The notes: generated by a model from the letters alone, not told the origin. Counted from the first letter of the stretch, positions 52,263 to 62,721 are shown. The stretch is 64,000 nt of DNA from Helicoverpa zea (GCF_022581195.2 NC_061469.1:558001-622000), one strand, 5' to 3'. Numbers and translations: made by a program.

Positions 52263-52369
52263 TATAAAAAGGGGGAAGACGTCGATACAAGCTTGATACC
52301 TTGATTCACTCATTAAGTGCGCCTATTCATAGATTTTCTTTGCCTTTCACGATGATTCGTACACGGAAG
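52263..52369 (+). promoter_or_regulatory. Candidate alternative promoter and start exon of ANKRD6
   Basis: TATAAAAA at 52263-52270 is followed, about 80 bases on, by ATGATTCGTACACGGAAG (52352-52369) and then a strong donor GTGAGTG. The six codons (MIRTRK) end in phase 0, the phase needed to join exon 56547 (NGCTALQ). A transcript starting about 30 bases after the TATA would have a leader of about 60 nt. It would make a protein lacking only the 35-residue first exon. This rests on motif and phase agreement only; chance is a real alternative. Confidence 0.25.
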
Positions 52370-53640
52370 GTGAGTGAAGGAATTTTATCCTATTACGGCT
52401 GTACAGTGGACAGGGATATTTTTCTAATTCCAAACATGACCAGGCGCCACTGACTATATTCTCTTCAGATGCACCAACATACAGGAAACGTACAGGATTT
52501 TTTTTTGTGTAAAATAAACATGAACCTTTAGATAGAATAAAAATCCATAGAAGTAAAATGCGTTTTTTTATTGAATGACGCTGCTAACTTAAAAAGCCTT
52601 TAATATCACTTACATTCATATCAAACCTTGTCAATATTACTATAATCTTATAAAAATAATAGCAACAACGTCTATTGAAGGGCTCCCGTCGTAAACAAGC
52701 GACAACATTCATTCCACTTGGTACCTACTTGGGGTCCTTAAAAAATAAGATGGCGTCGACCGGTCCCGCGGCACGTTGCAATGCGCGGGATGAGCCTCGC
52801 ATCACTGAATTCATTAAAACGCAGTTATCGGGAGAATTGGCGGGAAAACGCTTATTACTCTATGACATGATAATGTCAAGAAAAATCTATGATTAGTGTG
52901 GTTTTCTATGTTTTCCGGATTTTCCTTTACCAAACTTATTTTTTTGTTATACCTGAACATCTTTTACACACGGTCGGTTAGCCCCCCGGTAAGCTATTTA
53001 ATGCCTGTGTTATGGGTGCTGACACAATTGACAAATTATTTTTTTTCCAGCCTTGTATGTACCTACCTAGGTAATGCAAAAGCACCTGCTGCTTCTGATA
53101 CCTTAACAAGTGATCTCTAGAAAGCATCCTGAAAATTACTGTATTCATGAAAAAACTGCTTAAAATAATATCAAGTTTAACAATTAGCACAATTAGTTAG
53201 GTAACACTTAATTGTGTTAATTGGCCATGCAATTATATACTCTATCCCATAAGAAATAAAGATTGATCAACAAACAAGATTGATAGAGCCATTATTTTGT
53301 GCTTAAAGCAAAATCCTAGGTTTGGTCTGATTCAGTATCCAATTAGGTAGGTTGGTCGCAAATCTTATGAATGGACAGTATAAACATGAACTCAAGACTT
53401 AGATCGTATATTACGGGGCGAATAATTGAAAGGAAGGAGCCGTATAATCGTATTTACAAGGGCAATTAAAAAACGTTAATATGGATAGATTTTATTACAC
53501 ACTAACACTGGCGAATCAACCGTAGTGCCCGCGACCCTAATTTTCTTGTGACATCACACTTATTTCTTCTTTTTATGTAACTAAGCTTCCATTTACTCTT
53601 TTATGTACTCCTGCTTCTTATATACTCCCTTATATACTAA
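52370..53640. other. Intronic stretch
   Basis: A GC-richer patch at 52740-52830 includes an open frame reading MASTGPAARCNARDEPRITE, but nothing recognisable follows. Confidence 0.4.
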
Positions 53641-54618
53641 GGCCCGTATTACAGAAGGCTACTCAAGTCCAGTTTGATCTTGAATCACCTGATCACAGTT
53701 TAAATATCGAATCTGCACTTGAGGAACGTTCTTATTTCAGAACAATACTTAAACTGCACTCAGCTGAATCGAGATTCAAATCGCGCCTCAAGCAGAGAAT
53801 ATGGCTTGTCTATGCATCAGTCTGTTTTCGTTTACATTTTATTTTTTTCGCCAACTCTGTTACAATTTACGCAAAATAAGAATTTAGTTTAACATCTAAT
53901 TATTAATGAAATCATGATTTAAAGAAAACATAGGCTTTTTAATTGTAGGTTTTATTAAAAAATAGTTTATTAGAGAGAAATTTACTTATCGAAATATTAA
54001 AAGAATTTTAAGGTATCGTGGAGTATTAGTAGTTAATGGAAATTAATGAAGCCCATGCTGTTGGTTCTCCAACACAAGAATTGAAGAGATATCTCTGCAA
54101 ACGAGCCTAGAGCAACTTTTTACCTAGTAATTTAAAGTTTGAATTAATAAAAAAGATGAATATTTTTACATAGTCTTTTATTGATAGAAAAACAAGTGTG
54201 TTTAATCATTTATAATAGTACCTATATATACCTATAGGTACATCTCTGAGATATCTGAGAGGAACGCTGAAGTTCAACCTTCTGTTCGAATCATCGATAG
54301 GAAATATGTTATCATAATAATCAATTTTTTCAAAAATATCAATTTTTTATTCGTATTTTAATCTTAACTTCCTATTCAACAACAAATTATTTGCTAAACT
54401 GACAAGGAAAACTCTGCTCAAGCGTGGTGTCGACCACACTTACGTGATTATAGTTCAAATCTCTACTTAAACTGTAATCTACAACTGAGTAATGATCTAC
54501 ACTCGGCTGAACTATGATCAGCGAATCTATGCTTGAGGAGCGTTCTAAAATTAAATCTCAACTCAAATCTAGTTTTAAACAGAGATCAGGACTTGAGTAG
54601 CCTTCTGTAATACGGACC
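53641..54618. mobile_element. Inverted-repeat element, Harbinger-like
   Basis: The ends GGCCCGTATTACAGAAGGCT (left) and the inverse of GGTCCGTATTACAGAAGGCT (right) extend inward to ACTCAAGTCC, about 30 bp. Both are bordered by TAA (53638-53640 and 54619-54621), the 3-bp duplication typical of PIF/Harbinger. Subterminal motifs recur (CTTGAGGAACGTTCT near 53726, CTTGAGGAGCGTTCT near 54532; CAGCTGAATC and CGGCTGAAC). About 978 bp with no transposase frame. Confidence 0.75.
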
Positions 54619-54621
54619 TAA

Positions 54622-55189
54622 GTTTATGTGCCTAATCCCTTACACTCTACGCTTATGTACTTCGCTTACCTATGTAAGTAGGTACTCCCTTAGGTACTCC
54701 CGTATTTACTACCTCTTTGTATATAGGTACATACTTATCTATATTAATTTTAATCTGCTAGCGTTCCATTGATAAAGTAATTCAATAAAGTGTGCAATGA
54801 GAGTAGCGATTACGAACCGTTTAATAGTCAACAGATAGCCTTATGAACCAATATCAAGTTAATGCGTTGGCGCCACTGATGTTACGATTAGCGGTTAGTT
54901 GCTTGATTTTATACTCGATAAGTTGCAGTAAAGTGGCGTTTTCACTTTAGCCTTTCCACGCTGTTCTATGTAGAGCGTGTTTACGTTAGCGGATTTTCAG
55001 ATTGCCAGAATGTTTTTGAAAGAAGCCACGTGAATGTTTTTTGCCGCACGGAATATGTCGCAAACTCGTAACATAATCCGCAAATGGGAAACGCGCTGCT
55101 CTGACAACTACTGAAACCCGAAAACGCGCGGATAGGTATGCGCGACCGATTATATACCTAGTGCATTTATTTGTCTTTCAACATATTAT
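54622..55189. other. Intronic stretch, nothing assignable
   Basis: Apart from TAGGTAC-type low complexity, nothing stands out. Confidence 0.4.
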
Positions 55190-55760
55190 TTATATTTTTA
55201 AATATTAGATTACAAAAAAAATAAAAAAACATTTAAAAATATAAAAAATAGATGGCCACCGATATCGGGCACAGGGTCCGTACCGGTGGTTAGGGTCCCA
55301 GAGACAGAAACCTCCTCACAATACGCGCCGTATCAAGGAGTACTGCCTTCTGAATCAATCCCTTGATCCAGCCGCCCAACGAGAGCCTCCTGAGGTGTTG
55401 GTCGAGGCTCTTGGCTATTAGACCATTGGCCGTAATGACAATCGGCACAATAACAGCCGTGTCGACATCCCACATGGCGACAACCTCGTGCGCTAAGTCA
55501 AGATATTTTATTTGTTTCTCTTTCTCAGCTTTCACTAGGTTCTCGTCATGCGGGACGGTGACATCGACTATCATCGCGCGGCACGCTAATCGATCTATCA
55601 CCACTATATCAGGCTTATTGGCTGCAATAGTCCTGTCAGTGATGATAGATCGATCCCAGTACAACGTGATATGGTCCTTTTCGAGAACTGGGTCGGGCGC
55701 ATACCTGTAGTACGGTACCTCAAGATCTACAAGTTTGAATATACCTATATTTTTATGCAC
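55190..55760 (-). mobile_element. Non-LTR retrotransposon 3' fragment (RLE type)
   Basis: The minus-strand frame 55290-55760 (156 codons, TAA at 55290-55292) reads YYRYAPDPVLEKDHITLYWD, then ITDRTIAANKPDIVVIDRL, then IVDVTVPHDENL, KYLDLAHEV and QKAVLLDTARIVRRFL. The PD...D arrangement (PDIVVID followed by MIVDV) followed by KYLDLA fits the restriction-enzyme-like endonuclease domain found downstream of reverse transcriptase in R2/R4-type elements. The reverse transcriptase itself is missing. The 3' side ends in an A-rich tail (55190-55255 read on this strand). It lies opposite to ANKRD6 in the intron, 0.8 kb before exon 2. Confidence 0.75.
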
Positions 55761-56546
55761 TAACTACTTAGGCCAAACCACGTGCCAGGGTACCCAGCTT
55801 AACATAATCACCTATCATAAACAGTTGTACAATTCAACAGTAATTTAGCAAAACTAACGATTTATCGCCATTGAATTCGTCGAAGCGAGCACGCTGCACG
55901 CATTCCCGCCTCACTTCCTACAATGTTGCCAGTTTCGTAACGTATAAAAATTACTCACCTTCTGCTTATTGGAGCAGAAAATGATCGGGTACCAATTATA
56001 GGCAGTCGTTAGTCCACCTTACCACTTATTAGAAATGTCGCAAGGCCAGTATAGAGTTAATTAAAATTGCCCAAGCACATACACTGGCTCTAATTGCTAC
56101 TGGCTATATAAAAGTGCTAATTTATAAAGGCAGCTCCATACGTCTGTCTAATGCTTATGAATTATTAATTTTTGTGCAGGTTTTAGTGTAAAAAGGAGAT
56201 ATTTAACTGAATATAGGCAGTTAATAAATATAAGGATAAAAGCCATATTAAAGACTTTCTGTTTTTTTTTCTTAATAACTCGAAAAACCTGAAACGTAGA
56301 ATTTGTAAAAGCATACAAAGGTAGCTAACAGTAAATTCATATATCCATAAGCATAAAATTATGAATGATGGTGTCGTTTACCGAATTACCTTAAAATTAG
56401 GAGCAGGCTTTTGAAGTTTCTAACACCTATTATTTTTAGAAGTAACAGACCTAGCTTTTAGGATTCATACCATTTACTCTTTAAATATAATATTATGTAC
56501 TAATTATTTACAATAAATAATATACTATTTATACGTGTTGTTACAG

Positions 56547-56648
56547 AATGGATGCACCGCGTTACAGCGAGCGGCGGCGGACGGGCACATCGAAGTGGTG
56601 CAACTTTTGCTGCAACACGGCGCCGATCCCAACAAACAGGATAATGTG
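56547..56648 (+). CDS. ANKRD6/diversin-like, ankyrin exon 2
   Basis: Bounded by TTACAG and GTG/GTAAGA. 102 nt in phase 0 encode 34 residues, NGCTALQRAAADGHIEVVQL then LLQHGADPNKQDNV, a complete ankyrin repeat with the TALxxAAxxGH and LLLxxGADxN signatures. It completes the repeat begun by GVTDE in the start exon. Confidence 0.9.
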
Positions 56649-57016
56649 GTAAGAGAAGTTTTTATAAAGCTACAACACTCGATAGCTATTTGTTTCTCTG
56701 CACAATGACTGGTTATCCTTTAAAATTTGTATCCTGTAAAATAATAAAAAATATCCTGTAAAAGTTGGTAGATATGGACAGTATGGAAGGACGGGGGTAG
56801 TTTTCTTGAAAAGTGTTAAAATTGGCAACACTGGGAACCCATATTGCCATTACAAAGAATAGTTCCCCAAATACTGAACACACTGAAGTTTTGTATTCAT
56901 GTGCAAATTAATAGTTTGACAAATTCTCGTTACATAGCCATATTTTAATCAACTTCTATTCATAAACAGGTGAACTTATATTTATTTAACTACAATAATG
57001 TCTTCTTATCCCCCAG

Positions 57017-57214
57017 CACGGCAACACAGCGGCGCACGAGGCGGCATGGAAGGGCTACTCGCGCTGCGTGTGCGAGCTGGCGGCGGCGGGCGCCGACCTG
57101 CGCGCGCGCAACGCCGCCGGCTTCGCGCCGCTGCACCTCGCCTGCCAGAACGGACACAACCAGTCCTGCCGCGAGATCCTGCTCGCTGGAGCGCCGCCAG
57201 ATTTGCAGAATAAT
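57017..57214 (+). CDS. ANKRD6/diversin-like, ankyrin exon 3 (two repeats)
   Basis: Bounded by TCCCCCAG and AAT/GTAAGT. 198 nt in phase 0 encode 66 residues, exactly two repeats: HGNTAAHEAAWKGYSRCVCE... and GFAPLHLACQNGHNQSCREI..., ending PPDLQNN. HEAAWKG and LHLACQNGHNQS are close to the corresponding diversin repeats, which is a main reason for the family call. The exon is very GC-rich, in sharp contrast to its introns. Confidence 0.93.
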
Positions 57215-57284
57215 GTAAGTTTCAGGATCACTAAAATAGCACTATAGTCTACCTCTGTAAATCTGGAAAAAAAATACTCTAAAA

Positions 57285-57390
57285 TAGCTATTTTTTTTTA
57301 TTAGCCTGTGTTGTCCCAAGGCTGGGCAAAGGCCTCCCCCATAGCCTTCCATCTGTCCCTATCGGTCGCCATTTGTGACCTAACTAGCTA
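57285..57390. repeat. Dispersed moth repeat fragment in intron
   Basis: The string TAGCCTGTGTTGTCCCAAGG followed by CTGGGCAAAGGCCTCCCC and CCATCTGTCCCTATCGG is a common moth retroposon/LINE-end sequence. It sits in the 323-bp intron between exons 3 and 4 and carries no coding frame. Confidence 0.55.
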
Positions 57391-57537
57391 TATCTAACTT
57401 TAAACAGAACATTTTATTCTCCCAGGAATTAGTCTAAATAAGAGCCTCACTTAAAAGACCTCTCGGAAATAAGGCGTCGTTTATCAAAATGTTGACCGCA
57501 AACTGAATTTAATCACATCATAATTTTAACTTTCCAG

Positions 57538-60153
57538 TATGGCGACACATCGCTTCACACGGCGGCTCGGTACGGGCACGCCGGCGTCACTCGCATCCTC
57601 ATCTCCGCGCAGTGCCGCGTCTCCGAGCAGAACAAGAACGGAGACACGGCACTGCACATCGCCGCAGCCATGGGCCGGAGGAAACTGACCAGGATACTCC
57701 TCGAGGCTGGCTGCGACAAGTCCATACGCAACCATCAGGGAGAAACCGCCAGAGACATCGCCACGAGGAAGGGACTAGAAGAAATCATCAACATCCTCAA
57801 CACTCCTGTAGCCAAACAAACAAAGAAGAAGCACAGAGATAAGAGTAAAGACAGAACGCTGGATGAACCAGATGCAGTTAAAAAGAAAGAAAAGGAAAAA
57901 GACAAAGGCAAGGAACCTAAGAGAAAGAAGAACGTGCACTTCGAAACAACACCTCCAGTCCAATGGTCTCCATATGGATGTCACTACTACCCCGATCCCA
58001 AATTCTTCCCAAAACCCAAACTAAGCTCGCTACCCACCGAACCACTAAGAAAAGGCGAGCAGTACTACTTGGATTTGGCTGGGAATATCAAAAAGGGTCC
58101 AATAGGAGCAGGGTACACTTGCTACTGCGCACCGTTCTTCAAACATATGGAAGATAAGTTGAATGAAGACAAGAAGGACTTGAAGAAGCATATAGATAGG
58201 GCTCACGAGAGGCTAGATCAAAAAGTAACAGATTTAGAAATGAAGACACAAGGCCAAATTTCGGAGCTGACGAGGTTCGTTGCAGCTGAAAGAGCCATGT
58301 GTAAGGAAAGGCACAAACACTTGGAGCACTGGTTGACGAGGGGAATGATGTTTAGGGCCTCAGAAAGGGTGAAGAAATTGGACTTCAGTCCTAAAGGTTC
58401 CTTAGACATACCACCCCTCAAACGTACCAGAAGTTTAGAGCTACTGGATGCTGATACTGAAGAGTGGAACAAAGTGCACAGAATAATTAAAAGTTTCAAT
58501 AGAAACGCTGAACATTACGAAACCAATGCCAAAGATCTAAACGATAGCAAGGCCACGTCTAAGAGTACTGAAGTCTTGGACAGCAGACAATCGCCAAGTC
58601 CTAGACGACGGTATGTGATGAAGAATTCTAAGAGTAGCGATCAGTTAGACGCTGGACCCAGCAGGCTCTCAATACCTCCTTTCTCAAAGATGAATCAAGA
58701 AGCACAACAGCAAAACATCACAGCAGAAATTCACGTAAAAGCAAACAAAATGTCTATATCTCAATCACCTATGTCTATGGAAGTAGAAAGTTATCACAAT
58801 CAAAGGTATCGCTCTCCTAGTCGACACTCTGAAGCTAAGTCTCCGAGCAATAGCCACAAACAGCCCAGTGACTTGGACGAAGAAGTTAGAAGCCCTAAAG
58901 AACCAAATGTGCCTCTATGGAAAAGTCAAGTGCTCCAAAGAACAGCAGATGACATAAGGAAACGGGTAGCTTTTGAGAAAGAAATGGCTGATGTCATATC
59001 TAGAACCAACAAATCATTAGACATATCACAAGATGGCTATGTAAAATTAAGGAAACAAAGTAGCTATCAAAATTCCAATGAGTTAGAAACAGAAAAAAGA
59101 AAATCCGTGCAAGAGTTAGTAGCACAAGTTGAACAGAAAAGATGCGCATCGCCAGAGCCCGTAGTCAGAAAAGTCCAACCCACCGAAAATATTCAAACTG
59201 TACCGTCAACTAGCCAACAGCACCCAGGCATATTGAAAATGCCACAACAGCCCCAAAGACCTGCTCCCGTGCTGAAGGAAAAGCCTCCAAAGAGTAAACG
59301 GTTCAGCTTACACAACCTCATACCCTTCCCAACTAGAAAAACCTTTCAGAACCCACCGAAGGAAAACGGCAACAATTCCGAAAGTAGTGATGAAGAAGAC
59401 AATCCGATCAGGAGTTCCATGCAGCCAGGACCGATGAGGAACACCAACCTACTGCAGACTTTTGAGACTGTGTCCAAATCACCATCACCTGCCCCTACGT
59501 CGACACAGAAGTCGTACCCTCACGACTTGCGAGCCATGATACCCAAAGACGCTTACTTCCACGACATCTCCAACAGACAGATGCCATACATGGACAGTGG
59601 GCTACCCGTACCACAGTTCCCTTGTCCGCAGTACGACTACAACCAGTCAGGATTACCGACACAAATACAGCCGCGAAACAGGAACCCTTTATACCACCAT
59701 CAGACTGGAGTCTTCGACGCCATGATGCAGGACCACATCATGAGAGAAATGGAGCGCATACCGCACTGCTACAGCGAGCATTTAGATCAGAACACGGAAG
59801 TGGAAATCGCGAACCAGAATGATTTTCGGATGTGTTACGACCCGATGTACCCGAATTTTAGGGGGAACCCGCATGGAATGACCAGGACACCGAACCCAGA
59901 CCATAGTTTGCTGCACAGCAGATTGCAGTCTTTGGCGATCAACACGCATTTGACGGAGACTCAAAGTCAGACAGATAGGGAGTCTCACAATGATTCGGGT
60001 TATAGTACGAAGGTGTATGGGAGCTCGCAGGGCCCGTCGCCGAGTTTGTCAGGCCATGCGGAAGGTTCGGACAACCTGTCTGGACAAAGAGTTAATGTTG
60101 TACCTAACGGGAAGATTGTTGGGGGACAGATAGGAGCATCGAGCTTAGTTTGA
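57538..60153 (+). CDS. ANKRD6/diversin-like, terminal coding exon
   Basis: The acceptor ACTTTCCAG precedes TATGGCGACACA. The exon is open for 871 codons to TGA (residues 136-1006 of the assembled protein). Residues about 136-221 finish the ankyrin domain (YGDTSLHTAARYGH, GDTALHIAAAMGRRKL, GETARDIATRKG). A lysine-rich stretch follows at about 225-267. A conserved block at about 308-336 has GEQYYLDLAGNIKKGPIG and YTCYCAPFF, and a predicted coiled coil follows at about 337-401; diversin has a comparable Cys-x-Cys block before its coil. The remainder is Ser/Pro/Gln-rich, low in structure, with an acidic ESSDEED patch and a late NDSGYSTKVYGSSQGPSPSL motif near residue 953. Diversin/Diego proteins act in planar cell polarity and Wnt signalling by binding Dishevelled; that role is family knowledge. 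Assignment is strong for the ankyrin part; the tail is insect-type and unrecognised. Confidence 0.92.
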   Translation, partial: YGDTSLHTAARYGHAGVTRILISAQCRVSEQNKNGDTALHIAAAMGRRKLTRILLEAGCDKSIRNHQGETARDIATRKGLEEIINILNTPVAKQTKKKHRDKSKDRTLDEPDAVKKKEKEKDKGKEPKRKKNVHFETTPPVQWSPYGCHYYPDPKFFPKPKLSSLPTEPLRKGEQYYLDLAGNIKKGPIGAGYTCYCAPFFKHMEDKLNEDKKDLKKHIDRAHERLDQKVTDLEMKTQGQISELTRFVAAERAMCKERHKHLEHWLTRGMMFRASERVKKLDFSPKGSLDIPPLKRTRSLELLDADTEEWNKVHRIIKSFNRNAEHYETNAKDLNDSKATSKSTEVLDSRQSPSPRRRYVMKNSKSSDQLDAGPSRLSIPPFSKMNQEAQQQNITAEIHVKANKMSISQSPMSMEVESYHNQRYRSPSRHSEAKSPSNSHKQPSDLDEEVRSPKEPNVPLWKSQVLQRTADDIRKRVAFEKEMADVISRTNKSLDISQDGYVKLRKQSSYQNSNELETEKRKSVQELVAQVEQKRCASPEPVVRKVQPTENIQTVPSTSQQHPGILKMPQQPQRPAPVLKEKPPKSKRFSLHNLIPFPTRKTFQNPPKENGNNSESSDEEDNPIRSSMQPGPMRNTNLLQTFETVSKSPSPAPTSTQKSYPHDLRAMIPKDAYFHDISNRQMPYMDSGLPVPQFPCPQYDYNQSGLPTQIQPRNRNPLYHHQTGVFDAMMQDHIMREMERIPHCYSEHLDQNTEVEIANQNDFRMCYDPMYPNFRGNPHGMTRTPNPDHSLLHSRLQSLAINTHLTETQSQTDRESHNDSGYSTKVYGSSQGPSPSLSGHAEGSDNLSGQRVNVVPNGKIVGGQIGASSLV

Positions 60154-61160
60154 GAGACATGGATAGGACACAAGTAGGAATATAACTTGCCTTAAATAAT
60201 GCGGTTGCTTTGATTTACTCAACAAATAAATGCTGTCGTAGCTTTGTGGAAATCTTTTCCATGCTATGTAAAAATCATAAGGTGTGTTCAGTGTTCAATA
60301 ATATATGGAGTAATAAAACCTATTGATAGAAAACGTAACCCAGTTGTTTGTATTTCACAAAGCACGTTAACCGTGTTAGTTATCTAAGTCACTATTTCAC
60401 AAACTGACGAATAAAAATGTAACTCAAGAATAATTATTTTTGCAAAAAGTACAAATTTAATGTATAGGGTTTAACGATGCCATGTATCACATTAATTGTA
60501 ATTAAAATTAAGTATTAGTAACAGTAAGTCTTGTTTGTTTTTAATTTGTAAAATACTCATGTCACTATCGTTTTGTAATATTTTGAAAAGTAGATTTCTG
60601 TGTTGTGTAAAGTTGTGTTATTTTTGTAAAGGGTGGAACAACTGAACCTCATTTTAAATGTAAGTTAGAGGTAAAATAAGAGCTTATACTGAATCCATAT
60701 CATATCATGTAACAACTGTTCTATACCGGAGTAATTAATATAAAAGATAAAATGTTCATTAGCTGGTAAAATGTATAAGGTTGGTGGAAAGCCAGAAGTG
60801 CACCTACTAGGTATGATAAAGTTTATTAGGCATTTGTCGCCTAATGTAAGTAAATACTCATTTTGTAATAAGAATTTACATGTATGTATTTATAAGTGGC
60901 TAAAAATAAATATAATCATTATAATGTTCCACCCTGTTTGGTGTGCTAAATATGAACAATGTGTAATTTTATACATAAAAGTGTAAATGTTAATTAAATA
61001 ATAATTTTAATGAAAAGCCTTATTTTATATAGAAGTCACAAAGTTGCGTAGTCGTGTAATATAATCTGTATTTATTGTGTTGCATACTGTAATGTATTGA
61101 TTGATGATTGATAACTTTGTACTGATTCATTGATTCTAATAAATTGCACTTTTGAAGTGT
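60154..61160 (+). other. 3' UTR of the ANKRD6-like gene
   Basis: AT-rich sequence after the stop has AATAAA at 60225, 60312, 60410 and 61138. The last is followed by a TTTGAAGTGTCACC then GTGTTATT context, a plausible distal poly(A) site near 61160. The actual site in use cannot be read from sequence. Confidence 0.55.
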
Positions 61161-61576
61161 CACCAACTAAATACTCGTGTTATTTACCTACTGCTGATTT
61201 TTATTCTTAGATTTAACTTAGTACAGAGCATAGTCTAAATATGTTATCGAAATCAGCTCAGTTGTTCTATGTAATATTAGCAAGAGTCAAAGAGTTGCTG
61301 AACACTTATTAGGTAGAATTTATCCATTCTGTGTACATGGTAGGTACGGTAAACTGCACATCAGTGGTAACTGTCATGCACCTTAACTCAATAGTAATAA
61401 GTACGATTTTCCTATAAAACTGTTACCACTGACCTGAAGTTGACTGAACTATCCATAGTACAAAATAATGAATAAAATCTATACTTAATCATTCTTCTAA
61501 GGAAAACACAGACATTTAAAATTAAAACAACTAAAAGAACATTCAATAAATCTAACTTTAATACTTATCAACGATC
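61161..61576. other. Convergent intergenic gap
   Basis: About 0.4 kb between the tails of ANKRD6 (+) and CDK5RAP1 (-). On the minus strand an ATTAAA (61557-61562 in + numbering) lies just after the CDK5RAP1 stop and may be its poly(A) signal, so the two transcripts' 3' ends may nearly meet. Confidence 0.45.
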
Positions 61577-61966
61577 TTAATTAACAGCTTGCCTCACCCC
61601 CCATTGATTTTCCCTATAGAAATCACACAAACTAGTATGATACAATGGTACCCCATACAGTGTCGCTGACTTCGCTCCCACAATCTTCACAGCTACATAA
61701 TCTCCCGGTTTCACTCGCCTTTTACCACCATCTTCAGCCAAAATATCCGCTTGCTCAAAAACCACCCTTAAATACAACTCATTTCTTCCCAAAATGTTGC
61801 CAGACTTCTTCGCCGTCCCTTCTACTAAGACTAGGTGAGTGTTGCCAATTTCTGCCTCGTTTAGTATTTGGCATTTTCTTCTATATATTTCTAGCATACG
61901 GTGGTGACGTACCTTTTTAATTTGTTCTGGTACGTCGTCTTTGTAACGGCGGTAGGCTGTGGTTTT
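61577..61966 (-). CDS. CDK5RAP1, last coding exon (TRAM domain)
   Basis: The minus strand opens after TTTTTACAG with AAAACCACAGCC. It encodes KTTAYRRYKDDVPEQIKKVR, then IYRRKCQILNEAEIG, NTHLVLVEGTAKKSGNILGR and KPGDYVAVKIVGAKSATL, ending QAVN before TAA (129 residues). This matches the end of the radical-SAM part and the RNA-binding TRAM domain of CDK5RAP1. The family adds a methylthio group to isopentenyl-adenosine-37 of mitochondrial tRNAs. The catalytic cysteines (N-terminal MTTase domain and radical-SAM CxxxCxxC) lie in exons outside the window. Confidence 0.9.
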   Translation of the reverse strand, partial: KTTAYRRYKDDVPEQIKKVRHHRMLEIYRRKCQILNEAEIGNTHLVLVEGTAKKSGNILGRNELYLRVVFEQADILAEDGGKRRVKPGDYVAVKIVGAKSATLYGVPLYHTSLCDFYRENQWGVRQAVN

Positions 61967-62243
61967 CTGTAAAAATATGAATAAATTTATTAATTATGTT
62001 TTTTTTTGGAAAAGATAAAATAATAGATCACATGAATGCATACTTTTTCAAAGTGTGTCAATGTTTGCAAAAGTCTAGTCCTAAGTCCAGTATAAAAAAG
62101 ATTGCTTTGGCAGGACAAACGCCGCAAAAATTTTACATCCTAGGCTTTATCAATAAATTAGAGCCTCAATAGTTTTTAAATCAAAACTACCAAGTATGCA
62201 CCTAACATCTATACGGCAAATAAAGCAGGGTATTTTATCTTAC

Positions 62244-62371
62244 CTCTCTCATACTATAAGGGAATAGGAAAGCGATATTGTAGTCCACAATCTCCATGAG
62301 TGAGAGCGTCTCCTGAAACTCTTCCTCCGTCTCCCCGCAGAAGCCGCAGATCATGTCAGTTGACAAACCCA
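62244..62371 (-). CDS. CDK5RAP1, penultimate coding exon
   Basis: Flanked on the minus strand by TTTCCCAG and GAG/GTAAGA. 128 nt, starting with two bases of a split codon, read GLSTDMICGFCGETEEEFQE, then TLSLMEIVDYNIAFLFPYSMRE, in phase with KTTAYRR of the last exon across a 277-bp intron. GFCGETEE and the Y-S-M-R-E-K-T junction are characteristic of methylthiotransferases. The preceding exon is not between here and 64000: an LTR element occupies the intron. Confidence 0.9.
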
Positions 62372-62396
62372 CTGGGAAATAACAATTTACTTAATA

Positions 62397-62641
62397 TGTC
62401 AGAACGATTTTATTTAGGCTTAAATTCTTATGTGTGTAAGGACATGCCTTTGCTGATCCACATTAAGACCGTCGTCGATACAATAACATGTCACGTTCCG
62501 CAAGTAAAGCATTAATATTCTAGAAACTAAGTAATCTGATTAAGCAATATGTATTGTATGTTATAATTGGGTTTAATAAAAATCTGACTTCGGACTGAAC
62601 GCTTGTTTCCATCTGCCACCTGTTCTCCTGGATATACTTCA
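62397..62641 (+). repeat. Probable 5' LTR
   Basis: About 245 bp reading TGTCAGAACG...GATATACTTCA: TG...CA ends and an AATAAA near 62575. The right edge is fixed by the primer-binding site that follows. The left edge is a guess, since the 3' LTR is outside the window. Confidence 0.5.
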
Positions 62642-62653
62642 TGGCGACCCTGC
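62642..62653 (+). other. Primer-binding site
   Basis: TGGCGACCCTGC starts directly after the LTR. TGG is the complement of a tRNA CCA end, and TGGCGACC is a common form in insect LTR elements. I do not name the tRNA. Confidence 0.6.
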
Positions 62654-62721
62654 TATATAAAACGAATTACAGAAATAACAACCAAAAATTAAGACAACCT
62701 GAATGAAGAAAAATTCTGAAT

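Larger units (their letters stand above)
39807..56546 (+). other. ANKRD6-like first coding intron, about 16.7 kb
   Basis: Bounded by GTGAGC after GVTDE and TTACAG before AATGGATGC. It holds the Helitron, MITE and LINE copies listed separately. Vertebrate diversin is usually described with about eight ankyrin repeats, while the exons found here give seven. The repeat expected after the first one would lie in this intron if it exists as its own exon. I looked for an in-phase exon reading like GRTPLHLAA and found none. Confidence 0.6.

Noticed and set aside
57612..57842. Other open frames overlapping the terminal ANKRD6 exon on both strands
   Set aside because: Out-of-frame shadows of the ankyrin-coding exon.
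61645..61920. 91-codon + strand open frame
   Set aside because: Shadow of the CDK5RAP1 last exon on the opposite strand.
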